Source: UBA5794 sp963714375 (GTDB taxonomy: Bacteria > Actinomycetota > Acidimicrobiia > Spongiisociales > UBA5794). From it: a stretch of 64,000 nucleotides of DNA. Below the pieces are notes generated by a model, which did no database searches, was not told where the DNA came from, and saw only the letters and a list, made by a program, of their open reading frames with translations. Each line of letters starts with the position of its first letter. Positions within the stretch are counted from its first letter, which is position 1. Shown here one piece after another: positions 15,897 through 24,825 of the stretch. The position numbers and the translations under genes were made by a program. Location of the stretch: the NCBI GenBank assembly GCA_963714375.1, contig CAVQOG010000008.1:62001-126000 (forward strand), given 5' to 3'.

Positions 15897-16985
15897 ATGT
15901 CGACCACACCAAGTCTTGAGGAGCTGCTCGAGCGTCTCCTATCTCTGGGAGGCTCAGACCTTCACCTCAAAGTTGGATCGCCTCCAACTTTTCGGATTCA
16001 CGGCGAGCTGCAGATGGCCGACCTTCCGGCGTTGTCTCCAGACCAGACGAGTGAGTTGCTTGCATCGATGTTGCCAACGCACCTTGATCCTCCCTCGAGC
16101 GGGAGTGATGTCGATTTTGCGTGGGGAAGGGGGAACCTCGGCCGTTTCCGGGTGACGAGCTATACGCAGCGCGGCTCGATCAACATCGTGGTCCGTGCGG
16201 TTCCTCCCACGAGCGACACGTTGGCAGACCTCGGATTGCCACAGCCGATCACGAAGCTTGCGAACGAGCAGCAGGGTCTCATCGTTGTGACAGGACCGGC
16301 GGGTTCAGGCAAGACGACGACATGTGCCGCGATCATCGACCACATCAACACCAATCGCAGGGCAAACATCATCACCCTTGAAGACCCGATCGAGGTCCTT
16401 CATCGGGACAAACAGTCCATTGTGAGTCAACGCGAGGTGGGTGTCGACATCGATTCCCTTTCGACGGGCCTCAAGTCTGTTCTCCGCCAGGATCCCGATG
16501 TGATCTATCTCGGTGAGATCCGCGATCGCGATTCGATCGAAGGCGCACTTGTTGCCGCCGAGACAGGGCACCTTGTGTTGACAACGATGTACACGACGGA
16601 CGCCGTCGAGACGGTGCATCGCATTCTCGATTCATTCCCCCCCTTCCTTGAGAGAAGGATCAGGCAGATGCTCGGCACGTCGCTTCTTGCAATTGTTTCC
16701 CAACGGTTGCTTCCAAGGAACGAAGGATCAGGGAGGGTTGCAGCCGTTGAGGTCATGCTCAACACCGAAGCTATCACCGAACGGCTTGTCGGAATAGAAC
16801 CGATGGACACTCTCTACGAAACCATCGCAGAGGGTGCGTTCTACGGAATGCGCACGCTCGATCAGGCGATTGTGGAGCGGTATGAAGCCGGAGACGTTTC
16901 GTTCTCGGACGCCTTGATGCACGTCGCCTCACCTCGCGAGTTCAAGCTTGCTACCGGCGCGCTGACCGGAACAGCACCGCACTAG
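15897..16985 (+). CDS. PilT-like twitching motility/retraction ATPase
   Basis: From the ATG at 15897 the product is 362 residues. An in-frame upstream opening at 15792 is less likely because AGCGGAGGAT lies just before 15897. The N-terminal PAS-like part (SDLHLKVGSPPTFRIHGEL) and the P-loop GPAGSGKT at 133-140 are typical. The ASP box VGVDIDSLSTGLKSVLRQDPD and the HIS box GHLVLTTMYTTDAVETVHRI are also typical. It would power retraction of a type IV pilus. No pilin, PilC or PilB gene is adjacent, so the partner is elsewhere. Confidence 0.85.
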   Translation: MSTTPSLEELLERLLSLGGSDLHLKVGSPPTFRIHGELQMADLPALSPDQTSELLASMLPTHLDPPSSGSDVDFAWGRGNLGRFRVTSYTQRGSINIVVRAVPPTSDTLADLGLPQPITKLANEQQGLIVVTGPAGSGKTTTCAAIIDHINTNRRANIITLEDPIEVLHRDKQSIVSQREVGVDIDSLSTGLKSVLRQDPDVIYLGEIRDRDSIEGALVAAETGHLVLTTMYTTDAVETVHRILDSFPPFLERRIRQMLGTSLLAIVSQRLLPRNEGSGRVAAVEVMLNTEAITERLVGIEPMDTLYETIAEGAFYGMRTLDQAIVERYEAGDVSFSDALMHVASPREFKLATGALTGTAPH

Positions 16986-17025
16986 CGAACCAACAACGTC
17001 GGCAGGGCGCTCTACTCTTGCCGCC

Positions 17026-17640
17026 ATGCCGAGTTTCACGTGCCGCGATTGCGGCTCCTCCTTCACATTGTCCCAGACGGTGCTCGACCGCTATCCCGGC
17101 TGGACGCCCGGTCAATGCATGGACTGCCGTCCGCCGTCAGGGAACTCCAAGAAGGCAACCAACAACAAGCTGCCGAAGCCCGTGGATGCGGGAGCGAAAG
17201 CTGACCCACGTACCGGCGTATTCACCGACGGAAGCTCTGTTCCGAATCCCGGTCCTGGCGGTTGGGGAGCCGTGTATGTCGTCGACGGCGAGATCATTGC
17301 AGAGGCAAGTGGGGCCGATCCCGATACGACGAACAACCGAATGGAACTCACCGCGCTCATTGAGGCGGCATCCCTGGTTCCCGACGGGATCGAGACGACG
17401 ATCTACTCAGATTCCCACCTTGCCGTGAACACCATCAACGAGTGGGCATCGGAATGGGAACGACGAGGTTGGAAACGCAAGAGTGGGCCTGTGGAGAATC
17501 TTGACCTCGTGAAGGCCGTGCACACGACCTATAAGCGCCGCAAGGAACTCGACGTTGTGTGGATCAAGGCGCACGTTGGATACACGTGGAATGAGTATGC
17601 CGACGGACTTGCCAATGCAGCGCGTGAGGCCGGGTCATGA
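17026..17640 (+). CDS. rnhA: Ribonuclease HI with N-terminal zinc ribbon
   Basis: The 204-residue product has an N-terminal CxxC...CxxC (Cys 6, 9, 31, 34), a probable zinc ribbon, then a linker and an RNase HI domain. Catalytic residues are seen as Asp68 (FTDGSS), Glu107 (NNRMELTALIEA), Asp129 (YSDSHLAV), His183 and Asp193 (KAHVGYTWNEYAD). It cleaves RNA in RNA-DNA hybrids. The zinc ribbon is not part of classical RNase HI and may help bind nucleic acid. It overlaps the next gene by ATGA. Confidence 0.92.
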   Translation: MPSFTCRDCGSSFTLSQTVLDRYPGWTPGQCMDCRPPSGNSKKATNNKLPKPVDAGAKADPRTGVFTDGSSVPNPGPGGWGAVYVVDGEIIAEASGADPDTTNNRMELTALIEAASLVPDGIETTIYSDSHLAVNTINEWASEWERRGWKRKSGPVENLDLVKAVHTTYKRRKELDVVWIKAHVGYTWNEYADGLANAAREAGS

Positions 17641-19034
17641 CGAGAGATCGATTCCGAGAGATCCTCACTCCCGAGATCAGGGCACTCGCCAAGCTCTTTG
17701 TGGATGAGGGGCACGAGCTGTACCTCGTTGGAGGATCGGTTCGCGATGTGTTGCTTGACAGGGATGTCTCGGATCTTGATTTCACCACCGAGGCACGCCC
17801 GGATGACATCGAACGTATCGGTGGTGCGTGGGCATCGTCGCTGTTCCTTGCTGGCAGGGACTTCGGAACAATTGGATTGATCCAACGGGGACAGGTGCAC
17901 GAGATAACGACCTTTCGCTCTGAGGTGTATCGGGGAGATTCGCGAAAGCCTGCCGTTACATACGGCGACAGTCTGGCGGATGATCTGTCGCGCAGGGATT
18001 TCACGGTGAACGCGATGGCACTGTCGGTGCCGACCGGTGCGGACGAGGATCCCGTGATGGAAGATCCCTACAACGGCCTTGGTGATCTCATGGCTGGCGT
18101 TCTACGAACTCCCGGCCCCCCTGAGGAACTTTTCTCTGATGACCCGCTTCGCATGCTGCGCCTTTTTCGTTTCATGTCGACGCTCGGCTTCGCGCCCGAT
18201 CCGGCAGCTCTGAGAGCCGTTGTTGACATGGCAGAACGGATTGAGATCATCTCGGCGGAGAGAATCCGAACGGAATTCGACAAGCTGATGGTTGGGGTTC
18301 ATGTCGTGCCGGCACTTGAGGCGTTGATCGAAAGCGGCCTCGCGGATCACTTCATTCCCGAGATTCCGGCTCTTGCCGTTGAGCAGGATCCGGTTCATCG
18401 GCACAAGGATGTGCTTGCCCACACGATTGCTGTTGTTGGGAAGGCAGACGTCGATCGCGACGAACCCAGACTGGAAGTCCGACTCGCCGCGCTGTTTCAC
18501 GACATCGGTAAGCCAGCAACCCGTGAGTTTGGGCAAGGAGGGGTGTCGTTTCATCATCATGAGGTTGTCGGAGCACGCATGGCGCGAAAGCGGATGAAGG
18601 CATTGCGCTATCCCAAACATGTGATCGAAGATGTTGGAAATCTTGTGTTCCTCCATATGCGTCCCCACACCTACAAGATGGGCTGGACCGACGCCGCCGT
18701 CCGTCGATATGTCAGAGATGCCGGGCCGCTACTCGACCAACTCAACGAACTTGTCCGGTGTGATGTGACGACGCGCAACAAGCAGCGGGCCCGTTCGATC
18801 TCCCGCCGTATCGATGAGCTTGAGGAGCGTATTGCGTTGCTTCGACAAGAGGAGGAACTCGACTCACTCCGTCCTCCGATCGACGGTAACCAGGTCATGG
18901 AGTACCTCGGTTTGGAACCGTCTCGCGAGGTCGGTCGCATCATGGACATGCTGCTCGAGAAACGCATTGAGGACGGCCCTTACTCAGAAGAAGAAGCCTT
19001 CGCCATCCTCGACGATTGGAACTCGGCCGAGTGA
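17637..19034 (+). CDS. pcnA: CCA tRNA nucleotidyltransferase / poly(A) polymerase family, with HD domain
   Basis: The 465-residue product begins with the nucleotidyltransferase head LVGGSVRDVLLDRDVSDLDFTTEA (GGSVRD and DLD motifs). It continues with the RRDFTVNAMAL segment and an RNA-binding helical region. It ends with an HD domain (LFHDIGKPATREFGQGGVSF) and a helical tail. It adds CCA to tRNA 3' ends. In mycobacteria pcnA lies near mviN and sigM, matching the synteny here. Stop codon overlap with rnhA suggests one operon. Confidence 0.92.
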   Translation: MTRDRFREILTPEIRALAKLFVDEGHELYLVGGSVRDVLLDRDVSDLDFTTEARPDDIERIGGAWASSLFLAGRDFGTIGLIQRGQVHEITTFRSEVYRGDSRKPAVTYGDSLADDLSRRDFTVNAMALSVPTGADEDPVMEDPYNGLGDLMAGVLRTPGPPEELFSDDPLRMLRLFRFMSTLGFAPDPAALRAVVDMAERIEIISAERIRTEFDKLMVGVHVVPALEALIESGLADHFIPEIPALAVEQDPVHRHKDVLAHTIAVVGKADVDRDEPRLEVRLAALFHDIGKPATREFGQGGVSFHHHEVVGARMARKRMKALRYPKHVIEDVGNLVFLHMRPHTYKMGWTDAAVRRYVRDAGPLLDQLNELVRCDVTTRNKQRARSISRRIDELEERIALLRQEEELDSLRPPIDGNQVMEYLGLEPSREVGRIMDMLLEKRIEDGPYSEEEAFAILDDWNSAE

Positions 19035-19058
19035 AGAGAGCCAGACGTGCGTACTGCT

Positions 19059-19093
19059 GGCTGTAAGCCGAAAGCTGAAAGCCGAAAGCTCCT
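19059..19093. repeat. Heptamer array after pcnA, five units
   Basis: GGCTGTA, AGCCGAA, AGCTGAA, AGCCGAA and AGCTCCT in tandem, starting about 25 bases after the stop codon and ending just before the argC promoter. Confidence 0.75.
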
Positions 19094-19099
19094 CGACAA

Positions 19100-19150
19100 T
19101 TGACCACGGTGAGCCTACAGGTATACACATACGGCTGCATATGCGTATAC
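19100..19150 (+). promoter_or_regulatory. argC promoter with candidate ArgR operator
   Basis: TTGACC at 19100-19105 and TATACA at 19122-19127 with a 16-base spacer form a promoter. From 19121 to 19150 the sequence contains GTATAC, TGCATATGC and a second GTATAC, an imperfect AT-rich palindromic stretch resembling ARG boxes. It overlaps the -10 and the start of the transcript. The regulator ArgR is encoded in the operon itself. Confidence 0.5.
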
Positions 19151-19154
19151 TCAC

Positions 19155-20189
19155 GTGATGACAAGAACTGCTGCTGTGGTTGGGGCCTCTGGGTATGGGG
19201 GTGGGGAGCTCATTCGCTTCCTTGACGCTCATCCCGAGATCTCGACCGAAGTCCTCGGAGCACATACCAAGGCGGGCTCAACCCTCGGACAGGTGCATCC
19301 GCACCTCTCAGGTGGTGAACGCGAGCTGGTGTCGTTCGAGCCCGACAGGTTCTCTGAGGTCGACATCGTGTTTCTCGCCCTGCCCCACGGGGCATCGGCG
19401 GAGCCCGCGATGCAATTGCTTGAACGAGGTGTCAAGGTCATCGATCTCGGAAGTGACTTCCGACTCTCGACGCCGCAGCGGTACCTGGAGGCGTACGGTG
19501 TCGAACACCCCTATCCGGATCAGCTCGGCGAATGGGCATACGGAATTCCTGAGCTGTTCCCTGATGCGGTTGCAGCCTCAGATCGCGTCTCGGCACCCGG
19601 GTGCTATCCAACTTCAGCTGTCCTTGCGATCGCACCGATAGCAGCCTCCGGTCTGATTCATCTGGAAGGAATCGTGGTCGACGCACTTTCCGGAGTCTCC
19701 GGTGCGGGGCGCGGCGTGTCAGAGGCAACTTCGTTCGGGGCGATTGACGAGTCGGTCAAGGCATACAAGATCCTCGAACACCGCCACCAGCCCGAAATGA
19801 TCCAGGCCGTTGGTGCCTATGCCGGTGCTCCTGTCGAACTTGTGTTTACTCCCCACCTTGTCCCGATGCAACGTGGGATTCTCTCGACGATCTACATGAC
19901 CGCGACCGGAGGTACGGCGATTGACGACATCCATATGGCCGCGGACAAGGCGTATGGCGATCAGCCATTTGTTCGCCTGAGTGAGGTGCCACCCGAAACC
20001 CGCTGGGTGGTCGGCTCGAACAACGCCCTCATCTCGTACCACCTTGACGATGCGTCCCGACGACTCATCGCTGTGTGTGCGATCGACAACCTGGTCAAGG
20101 GCGCTGCGGGTCAAGCTGTTCAGTGCGCAAATCTCATGTTCGGATTCGATCAGGGAACCGGACTCCCAACGGAAGGGTGGATGCCATGA
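19155..20189 (+). CDS. argC: N-acetyl-gamma-glutamyl-phosphate reductase
   Basis: The 344-residue product has an N-terminal nucleotide-binding motif VVGASGYGGGELIR, the catalytic Cys150 in SAPGCYPTSA, and a C-terminal HRHQPEMIQ segment with the substrate histidine. It catalyses the third step of arginine synthesis, NADPH reduction of acetylglutamyl phosphate. Start is GTG 19155 or the adjacent ATG 19158. It is the first gene of argC-B-R-G-H; the four junctions are overlaps or a three-base gap. Confidence 0.95.
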   Translation: MMTRTAAVVGASGYGGGELIRFLDAHPEISTEVLGAHTKAGSTLGQVHPHLSGGERELVSFEPDRFSEVDIVFLALPHGASAEPAMQLLERGVKVIDLGSDFRLSTPQRYLEAYGVEHPYPDQLGEWAYGIPELFPDAVAASDRVSAPGCYPTSAVLAIAPIAASGLIHLEGIVVDALSGVSGAGRGVSEATSFGAIDESVKAYKILEHRHQPEMIQAVGAYAGAPVELVFTPHLVPMQRGILSTIYMTATGGTAIDDIHMAADKAYGDQPFVRLSEVPPETRWVVGSNNALISYHLDDASRRLIAVCAIDNLVKGAAGQAVQCANLMFGFDQGTGLPTEGWMP

Positions 20190-21088
20190 CCGGTCACTCG
20201 GTTCCATCGCCTGCCAAGCCTCGTATCGCATCGACGATGGGCAAGGCAGGCATTTTCTCAGAGGCTCTACCGTTCATCCGACGCTTCCGCGGGACAACCG
20301 TGGTCGTCAAGTACGGCGGTTCAGCCATGGTGGACGACGCCTTGCGCGAGAGCTTCGCGGATGACGTGGCGATGCTCCACTTCGCAGGCATCAAGGTGAT
20401 CATTGTTCATGGCGGTGGCCCTCACATCTCGCGGGCGATGGGGCAGCGGGGAATGGAGCCCCAATGGATCGAAGGTCTTCGGGTAACCGACGATGAGACC
20501 ATTCGGGTCGTCCAGGCGACGCTTGTCGGTGAAATCAATCCGGACATCGTTCGGCTCGTCAACAATCACGGGTCGGTTGCGACCGGAGTGTCGGGACTCG
20601 ATGCCAATCTCTTCGTTGCTCAGCCACAAGATGAGAGGCTCGGTTTCGTCGGCAAGATCAAGGAGGTCAACGTCGGGATCATTGAGGGTCTTCAGGCTCA
20701 GGGCTACGTCCCTGTTATTGCCCCCATTGCAAGGGGGGAGGATGGAAAGACGTACAACCTCAACGCTGACACGGCCGCTGGCGCCCTTGCTGCCTCTATT
20801 GGTGCATCCAAGCTCGTGTTCCTCACGGATGTCGAGGGTCTTTACCGCGACTTCGGAGACGATTCGAGCTTGATTTCTCGCATCACCACCCCCGAGCTTC
20901 TGAAGTTTGTCGAGTCTGGCGCGGCCTCGGCTGGGATGGTGCCCAAGATCAGGGCGAGTCTCGCCGCCATCGACGGCGGCGTGAAACAGGTCCACATCCT
21001 CGACGGCCGCATTCAACACTCACTGCTTCTCGAGATATTCACACCTGAGGGAATCGGCACGATGGTCACACCGGAGCTCACGGTATGA
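20186..21088 (+). CDS. argB: Acetylglutamate kinase
   Basis: From the ATG at 20186 (ATGA overlap with argC) the product is 300 residues. It shows VVKYGGSAMVDD near residue 36, VIIVHGGGPHISRAMGQRG near 70, and GPETH-like VEGLYRDFGD and SGAASAGMVPKI segments. It phosphorylates N-acetylglutamate. The N-terminal extension of about 25 residues before the first strand may carry the helix found in arginine-inhibited hexameric forms (inference). A longer frame begins upstream inside argC and is rejected. Confidence 0.95.
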   Translation: MTGHSVPSPAKPRIASTMGKAGIFSEALPFIRRFRGTTVVVKYGGSAMVDDALRESFADDVAMLHFAGIKVIIVHGGGPHISRAMGQRGMEPQWIEGLRVTDDETIRVVQATLVGEINPDIVRLVNNHGSVATGVSGLDANLFVAQPQDERLGFVGKIKEVNVGIIEGLQAQGYVPVIAPIARGEDGKTYNLNADTAAGALAASIGASKLVFLTDVEGLYRDFGDDSSLISRITTPELLKFVESGAASAGMVPKIRASLAAIDGGVKQVHILDGRIQHSLLLEIFTPEGIGTMVTPELTV

Positions 21089-21543
21089 GGGCAGACACGT
21101 TGACACGTCGCAGGACGATCCGTTCGATGCTCGCGTCGAGCACGATCCAGACACAGGCCGAAATCAAGCGTCACCTCGCTGACCATGGCTTCGACGTCAC
21201 TCAAGCGACGATCTCACGAGACCTCGATGCGGTTGGGGCCGTGCGTGTGAAAGCGGACGGGCACAGTGTGTATCGGCTTGGTGGAGTATCCGATGACGCC
21301 TCGAGAGATGCGCTCTACGCGGCTTTCGATGAGTTTGTGGAGAGCATCGCCATCTCCGGCAACCTGATCGTCCTCAAGGTACCGCCGGGGGCAGCGCACC
21401 TCGTAGCAAGCCGAGTGGATGGGGCAGCCATTGAAGGGGTACTGGGTTCGGTCGCAGGGGACGACACGATCCTCGTGATCGCCGATGAGATTGTCGGTGC
21501 CGAAGGAGTTTCAGCGCGATTGGAAGGAACAGAGGGACGATGA
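21085..21543 (+). CDS. argR: Arginine repressor ArgR
   Basis: The 152-residue product has an N-terminal winged helix (STIQTQAEIKRHLADHGFDV, then TQATISRDLDAVGAVRV) and a C-terminal oligomerisation/arginine-binding domain with GTIAGDDT-like GSVAGDDTILVIADE. It represses arginine genes when arginine is high and likely acts on the palindromic site before argC. It sits inside the operon it controls, with ATGA overlaps on both sides. Confidence 0.94.
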   Translation: MRADTLTRRRTIRSMLASSTIQTQAEIKRHLADHGFDVTQATISRDLDAVGAVRVKADGHSVYRLGGVSDDASRDALYAAFDEFVESIAISGNLIVLKVPPGAAHLVASRVDGAAIEGVLGSVAGDDTILVIADEIVGAEGVSARLEGTEGR

Positions 21544-22757
21544 AGCGAGATATCAAGAAGGTCGTGCTCGCCTACAGCGGGGGACTTGACACATCGGTCA
21601 TTCTCAGGTGGATCACCGAGGAATACGGAGCGGAGGTTGTCGCGTATACCGCCGATGTTGGACAAGGCGAGGAGACGGAGGCGGCCAGGACGAAGGCACT
21701 CGAGACAGGAGCGGTTGAGGCGATCTGTGAGGACCTCACCGAGGAGTTCGTGGCGGATTATGTCTTCCCGGCATTCAGGGCATCGTCGCTGTATGAGGGC
21801 TACTACCTCATGGGGACTTCTCTCGCACGACCCGTGATTTCGAAAGGTTTGGTTCGAGCCGCGATCGAGACCGGAGCAGATGCGATTGCCCACGGGGCGA
21901 CCGGAAAAGGCAACGACCAGGTCCGATTCGAGCTTTCGGCGTACGCCCTCAAGCCTGACATCAAGATCATTGCGCCATGGCGCGAATGGGATCTCAAGGG
22001 CAGGGCCGATTGTGTGGCCTATGCAAAGGCACACGGGATCCCAACGCCGGTGACCGCCGAAAAGCCGTATTCGATGGATGCAAACCTCCTCCACATCTCG
22101 TACGAGGGTGGAGTTCTTGAGGATCCATGGGTTGGACCACCGGCGAACATGTTCACGATGACGGTTGATCCGATGGATGCCCCTGATGAGCCGGAGTTCG
22201 TCACCGTCGGGTATGAATCGGGCGATCCGGTTTCAGTCAATGGTGTTCTGCTGTCTCCCGTGGCGCTTCTGACGAAACTCAACGAGCTTGGGGGGAAGCA
22301 TGGCGTTGGCAGGGTGGACATTGTTGAGAATCGGTTTGTCGGGATGAAGTCGCGTGGGGTCTACGAGACACCGGGCGGGACGATCATGTATCACGCCCAC
22401 CGTGCGGTCGAATCCCTGACACTTGACAGAGAGGTGGCGCATCTGCGTGACGAACTCTCGAATCGGTATGCGGAGATGGTGTACAACGGGTTCTGGTTTG
22501 CCCCTGAACGCGAGGCTCTCCAGCAATTCATGGACGATCTCCAGAAACCGGTTACCGGAGAGGCCCGCATCAAGCTCTACAAGGGCCAGGCGATCATCGA
22601 TGGGCGTCGGTCCGACACGCATGCCCTCTATGACGAGGCAACAGTCACGTTTGAGGCCGACGATGTCTACAACCAGGCTGACGCGGAAGGCTTCATACGC
22701 CTGCAGTCCCTTCGGCTGCGAACGTTCGCGGAGAAGCGTCTCGGCGAAGGGGAATAG
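21540..22757 (+). CDS. argG: Argininosuccinate synthase
   Basis: The 405-residue product starts with the N-type ATP pyrophosphatase loop VVLAYSGGLDTSVILRW. It continues with the conserved GATGKGNDQVRFE and DENLLHIS-type motif seen as SMDANLLHISYEGGVLEDPW. It ligates citrulline and aspartate using ATP. Length and motifs are full. It overlaps argR by four bases. Confidence 0.96.
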   Translation: MKRDIKKVVLAYSGGLDTSVILRWITEEYGAEVVAYTADVGQGEETEAARTKALETGAVEAICEDLTEEFVADYVFPAFRASSLYEGYYLMGTSLARPVISKGLVRAAIETGADAIAHGATGKGNDQVRFELSAYALKPDIKIIAPWREWDLKGRADCVAYAKAHGIPTPVTAEKPYSMDANLLHISYEGGVLEDPWVGPPANMFTMTVDPMDAPDEPEFVTVGYESGDPVSVNGVLLSPVALLTKLNELGGKHGVGRVDIVENRFVGMKSRGVYETPGGTIMYHAHRAVESLTLDREVAHLRDELSNRYAEMVYNGFWFAPEREALQQFMDDLQKPVTGEARIKLYKGQAIIDGRRSDTHALYDEATVTFEADDVYNQADAEGFIRLQSLRLRTFAEKRLGEGE

Positions 22758-22760
22758 CTG

Positions 22761-24116
22761 ATGACTTTGTGGTCTGGAGGACGCTTCGCTGAGGGGCCAG
22801 CCGATGAACTGTGGGCATTCACTGTCGATCATTCGGATCGACGGATGCTCGTTGACGATGTGCGTGGTTCCATTGCCCATGCAGCGATGCTCGGGTCCGT
22901 TGGACTGTTGAGCGCGGAAGATGCAGAGGCAATGGCTCGTGGCCTCGAAGCGATTGCCACTGAGGCTGCTGCTGGTTCGTTTGTGTTTCTCGATTCTGAC
23001 GAGGACGTTCATTCGTCCGTCGAGAGACGGCTTGGTGAGATCATCGGTGACCTCGCTGGGAGGCTTCACACCGGACGATCCCGCAACGATCAGGTCGCGC
23101 TTGATCTCCGCCTCTATCTGAAACGGTCAGTGGGTGAACGAGTTGCTGAAATCAACGGGTTCATCGAAGTACTGGTTGATCAGGCCGAAGCCGTCGGTGA
23201 TACGGTGGTTCCTTCATACACCCACGTTCAGCAGGCGCAGGCCGTGCCACTCGCGCACCATCTTTTGGCCTATGCATGGATGCTCCTACGTGACGCGGAA
23301 CGGTTCGGTGATGCACTCGATCGAATCGACGTGTCTCCACTCGGTGCTGGTGCGTCCGGTGGATCGTCGCTACCACTCGATCCCACATTCTCGGCGAACG
23401 AGCTTGGTCTGGCACATGTGTTTGCCAATTCGATGGACGCTGTGGGATCGCGCGATTTTGCAGCTGAGTTCGTGTGGTGCTGTACCCAGACAATGGTTCA
23501 TCTCTCCCGCCTTGCTGAGGAGCTGATCCTGTGGTGTTCGTCGGAGTTTGGATGGGTGACGTTTTCCGACGCTTTCACAACCGGATCCTCAGCCATGCCA
23601 CAGAAGAAGAATGCCGATATTGCCGAACTCGTACGTGGGAAGTCGGCCTCTGTCATCGGTGATCTCACCGCCATCACGGCACTTCAGAAGGGCCTTCCGA
23701 TGACCTACAACCGCGATCTCCAAGAGGACAAGCGTCTCGTCTTTCATGCAAACGACACGCTTTCGGGGTCACTTCGGGCAATGGGTGGGATGCTCGCAAC
23801 AGCATCGTTTCATGCACCAACTCCCGGTGCCTGGGTCTTTGCTCTCGATCTCGCGGAGGTGCTGGTGTCGCGCGGTGTTCCGTTTCGGGAAGCACATCAC
23901 ATTGTTGGCGGTCTCGTGTCCGACCTCGTCGCAACAGGGAGGACCTTCCCCGATCTCACCACAGATGACCTGGTGACAGTGAACGCTCTTTTCGTGTCTG
24001 AGGATCTTGCCCTTCTCGACCCAGCCGTATCAGTGGCCAATCGATTGACACCGGGAGGTGGCTCCATGGCATCGGTCCGATCCCAGATAGCCCAACTCCG
24101 CGTACCCAGGGTATGA
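22761..24116 (+). CDS. argH: Argininosuccinate lyase
   Basis: The 451-residue product has the signature GSSAMPQKKNADIAELVRGK near residue 275 and the N-terminal WSGRFAE-type start (LWSGGRFAEGP). It releases arginine and fumarate. The last residues, LRVPRV, and the stop codon are contributed by a dispersed repeat (CGCGTACCCAGGGTATGA), so the repeat has inserted at or replaced the original 3' end. It is the last gene of the arginine operon. Confidence 0.95.
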   Translation: MTLWSGGRFAEGPADELWAFTVDHSDRRMLVDDVRGSIAHAAMLGSVGLLSAEDAEAMARGLEAIATEAAAGSFVFLDSDEDVHSSVERRLGEIIGDLAGRLHTGRSRNDQVALDLRLYLKRSVGERVAEINGFIEVLVDQAEAVGDTVVPSYTHVQQAQAVPLAHHLLAYAWMLLRDAERFGDALDRIDVSPLGAGASGGSSLPLDPTFSANELGLAHVFANSMDAVGSRDFAAEFVWCCTQTMVHLSRLAEELILWCSSEFGWVTFSDAFTTGSSAMPQKKNADIAELVRGKSASVIGDLTAITALQKGLPMTYNRDLQEDKRLVFHANDTLSGSLRAMGGMLATASFHAPTPGAWVFALDLAEVLVSRGVPFREAHHIVGGLVSDLVATGRTFPDLTTDDLVTVNALFVSEDLALLDPAVSVANRLTPGGGSMASVRSQIAQLRVPRV

Positions 24117-24190
24117 ACCCACCGTGAGGGTGGGCTGTGGCCCACGGAATGCCGCGTTGGTGGTTCATGTAGGGGGTTCATACCCTGGCG
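24099..24190. repeat. Dispersed palindromic element, copy 1, with 15-base inverted ends
   Basis: CCAGGGTATGAACCC at 24106-24120 is repeated perfectly inverted at 24174-24188, bounding a roughly 90-base element. Internal hairpins include CCCACC-gtga-GGGTGG and GTGGGC-tgt-GGCCCAC. The left end encodes the final residues and stop codon of argH. It is the longest copy of the family and the only one with both ends. Confidence 0.8.
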
Positions 24191-24287
24191 ATGAATGTTG
24201 GGAATCGTGTCGATTCGGTGTCGGTTGGTTCGTCGGGTGGGTGTAGGGGCCGGAACAACCGGTCCACAATCGACGGAGGATCAGATC

Positions 24288-24605
24288 GTGGCGAAGTACA
24301 TATTTGGATATCACGGTGGCGCCGGAATGGAGACATCAGAGGAAGACATGGCAGCGGTGATGGAGGCCTGGGGTGCATGGTTCGCATCGATGGGCGCAGC
24401 GGTCCTTGATGGCGGAGCTCCAACAGCGCAGGCGAATACGGTTGGTGAGGGTGGTGTTGTGACTTCCGGTGGCGGATCCAATCCCCTGACCGGCTATTCG
24501 ATTGTGGCTGCAGACTCCCTTGAAGCGGCCGCAGAGATGGCCAAGGGGTGCCCATCCCTGACATCTGGCGGAAGCGTCGAGGTTGCCGAACTCATCGAGA
24601 TGTAG
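24288..24605 (+). CDS. YCII/DGPF-type small protein
   Basis: The 105-residue product starts at GTG 24288 with GGAGGA upstream. Its sequence VAKYIFGYHGGAGMETSEED, then WFASMGAAVLDGGAP and GYSIVAADSLEAAAEMAKGC, fits the YCII-related alpha/beta-barrel fold, often found as small dimeric proteins of unclear function, sometimes linked to ECF sigma factors. No partner is nearby. The gene lies between a large repeat and a heptamer array. Confidence 0.75.
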   Translation: MAKYIFGYHGGAGMETSEEDMAAVMEAWGAWFASMGAAVLDGGAPTAQANTVGEGGVVTSGGGSNPLTGYSIVAADSLEAAAEMAKGCPSLTSGGSVEVAELIEM

Positions 24606-24610
24606 TTCTG

Positions 24611-24652
24611 GGATTACGGATTACGGATTACGGATCCCCGACTACGGTGCAC
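24611..24652. repeat. Heptamer array, six units (GGATTAC family)
   Basis: GGATTAC three times perfectly, then GGATCCC, CGACTAC and GGTGCAC, beginning six bases after the stop of the YCII-like gene. It is the same unit family as the array at 44577 in the opposite orientation. Confidence 0.8.
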
Positions 24653-24756
24653 GGAACCCAACGTCGTTCGGTTCCGTGTTTCGAACCATGGCTCCCCGGA
24701 GCAAGTTGGGCTGCGATCGCGGGTCGGGCACTTGGGTTCCCGGTGGCGAACAGACC

Positions 24757-24809
24757 CATTCTGTGGGCTGTGACCCACCTAAACGGCGGGTTCATACCCT
24801 GGGTACGCG
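24757..24809. repeat. Dispersed palindromic element, copy 2 (reverse orientation)
   Basis: Reads, on the minus strand, CGCGTACCCAGGGTATGAAC then CCGCCG, TGGGTCACAGCCCA and CAGAATG. It lies between the YCII-like gene and the convergent Cys-containing small gene. Confidence 0.8.
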
Positions 24810-24825
24810 ACCCTTGTTGGCAGTG

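Noticed and set aside
15897..16985. Complete type IV pilus locus
   Set aside because: Only the PilT-like ATPase is present; no pilin, platform or assembly ATPase genes nearby.
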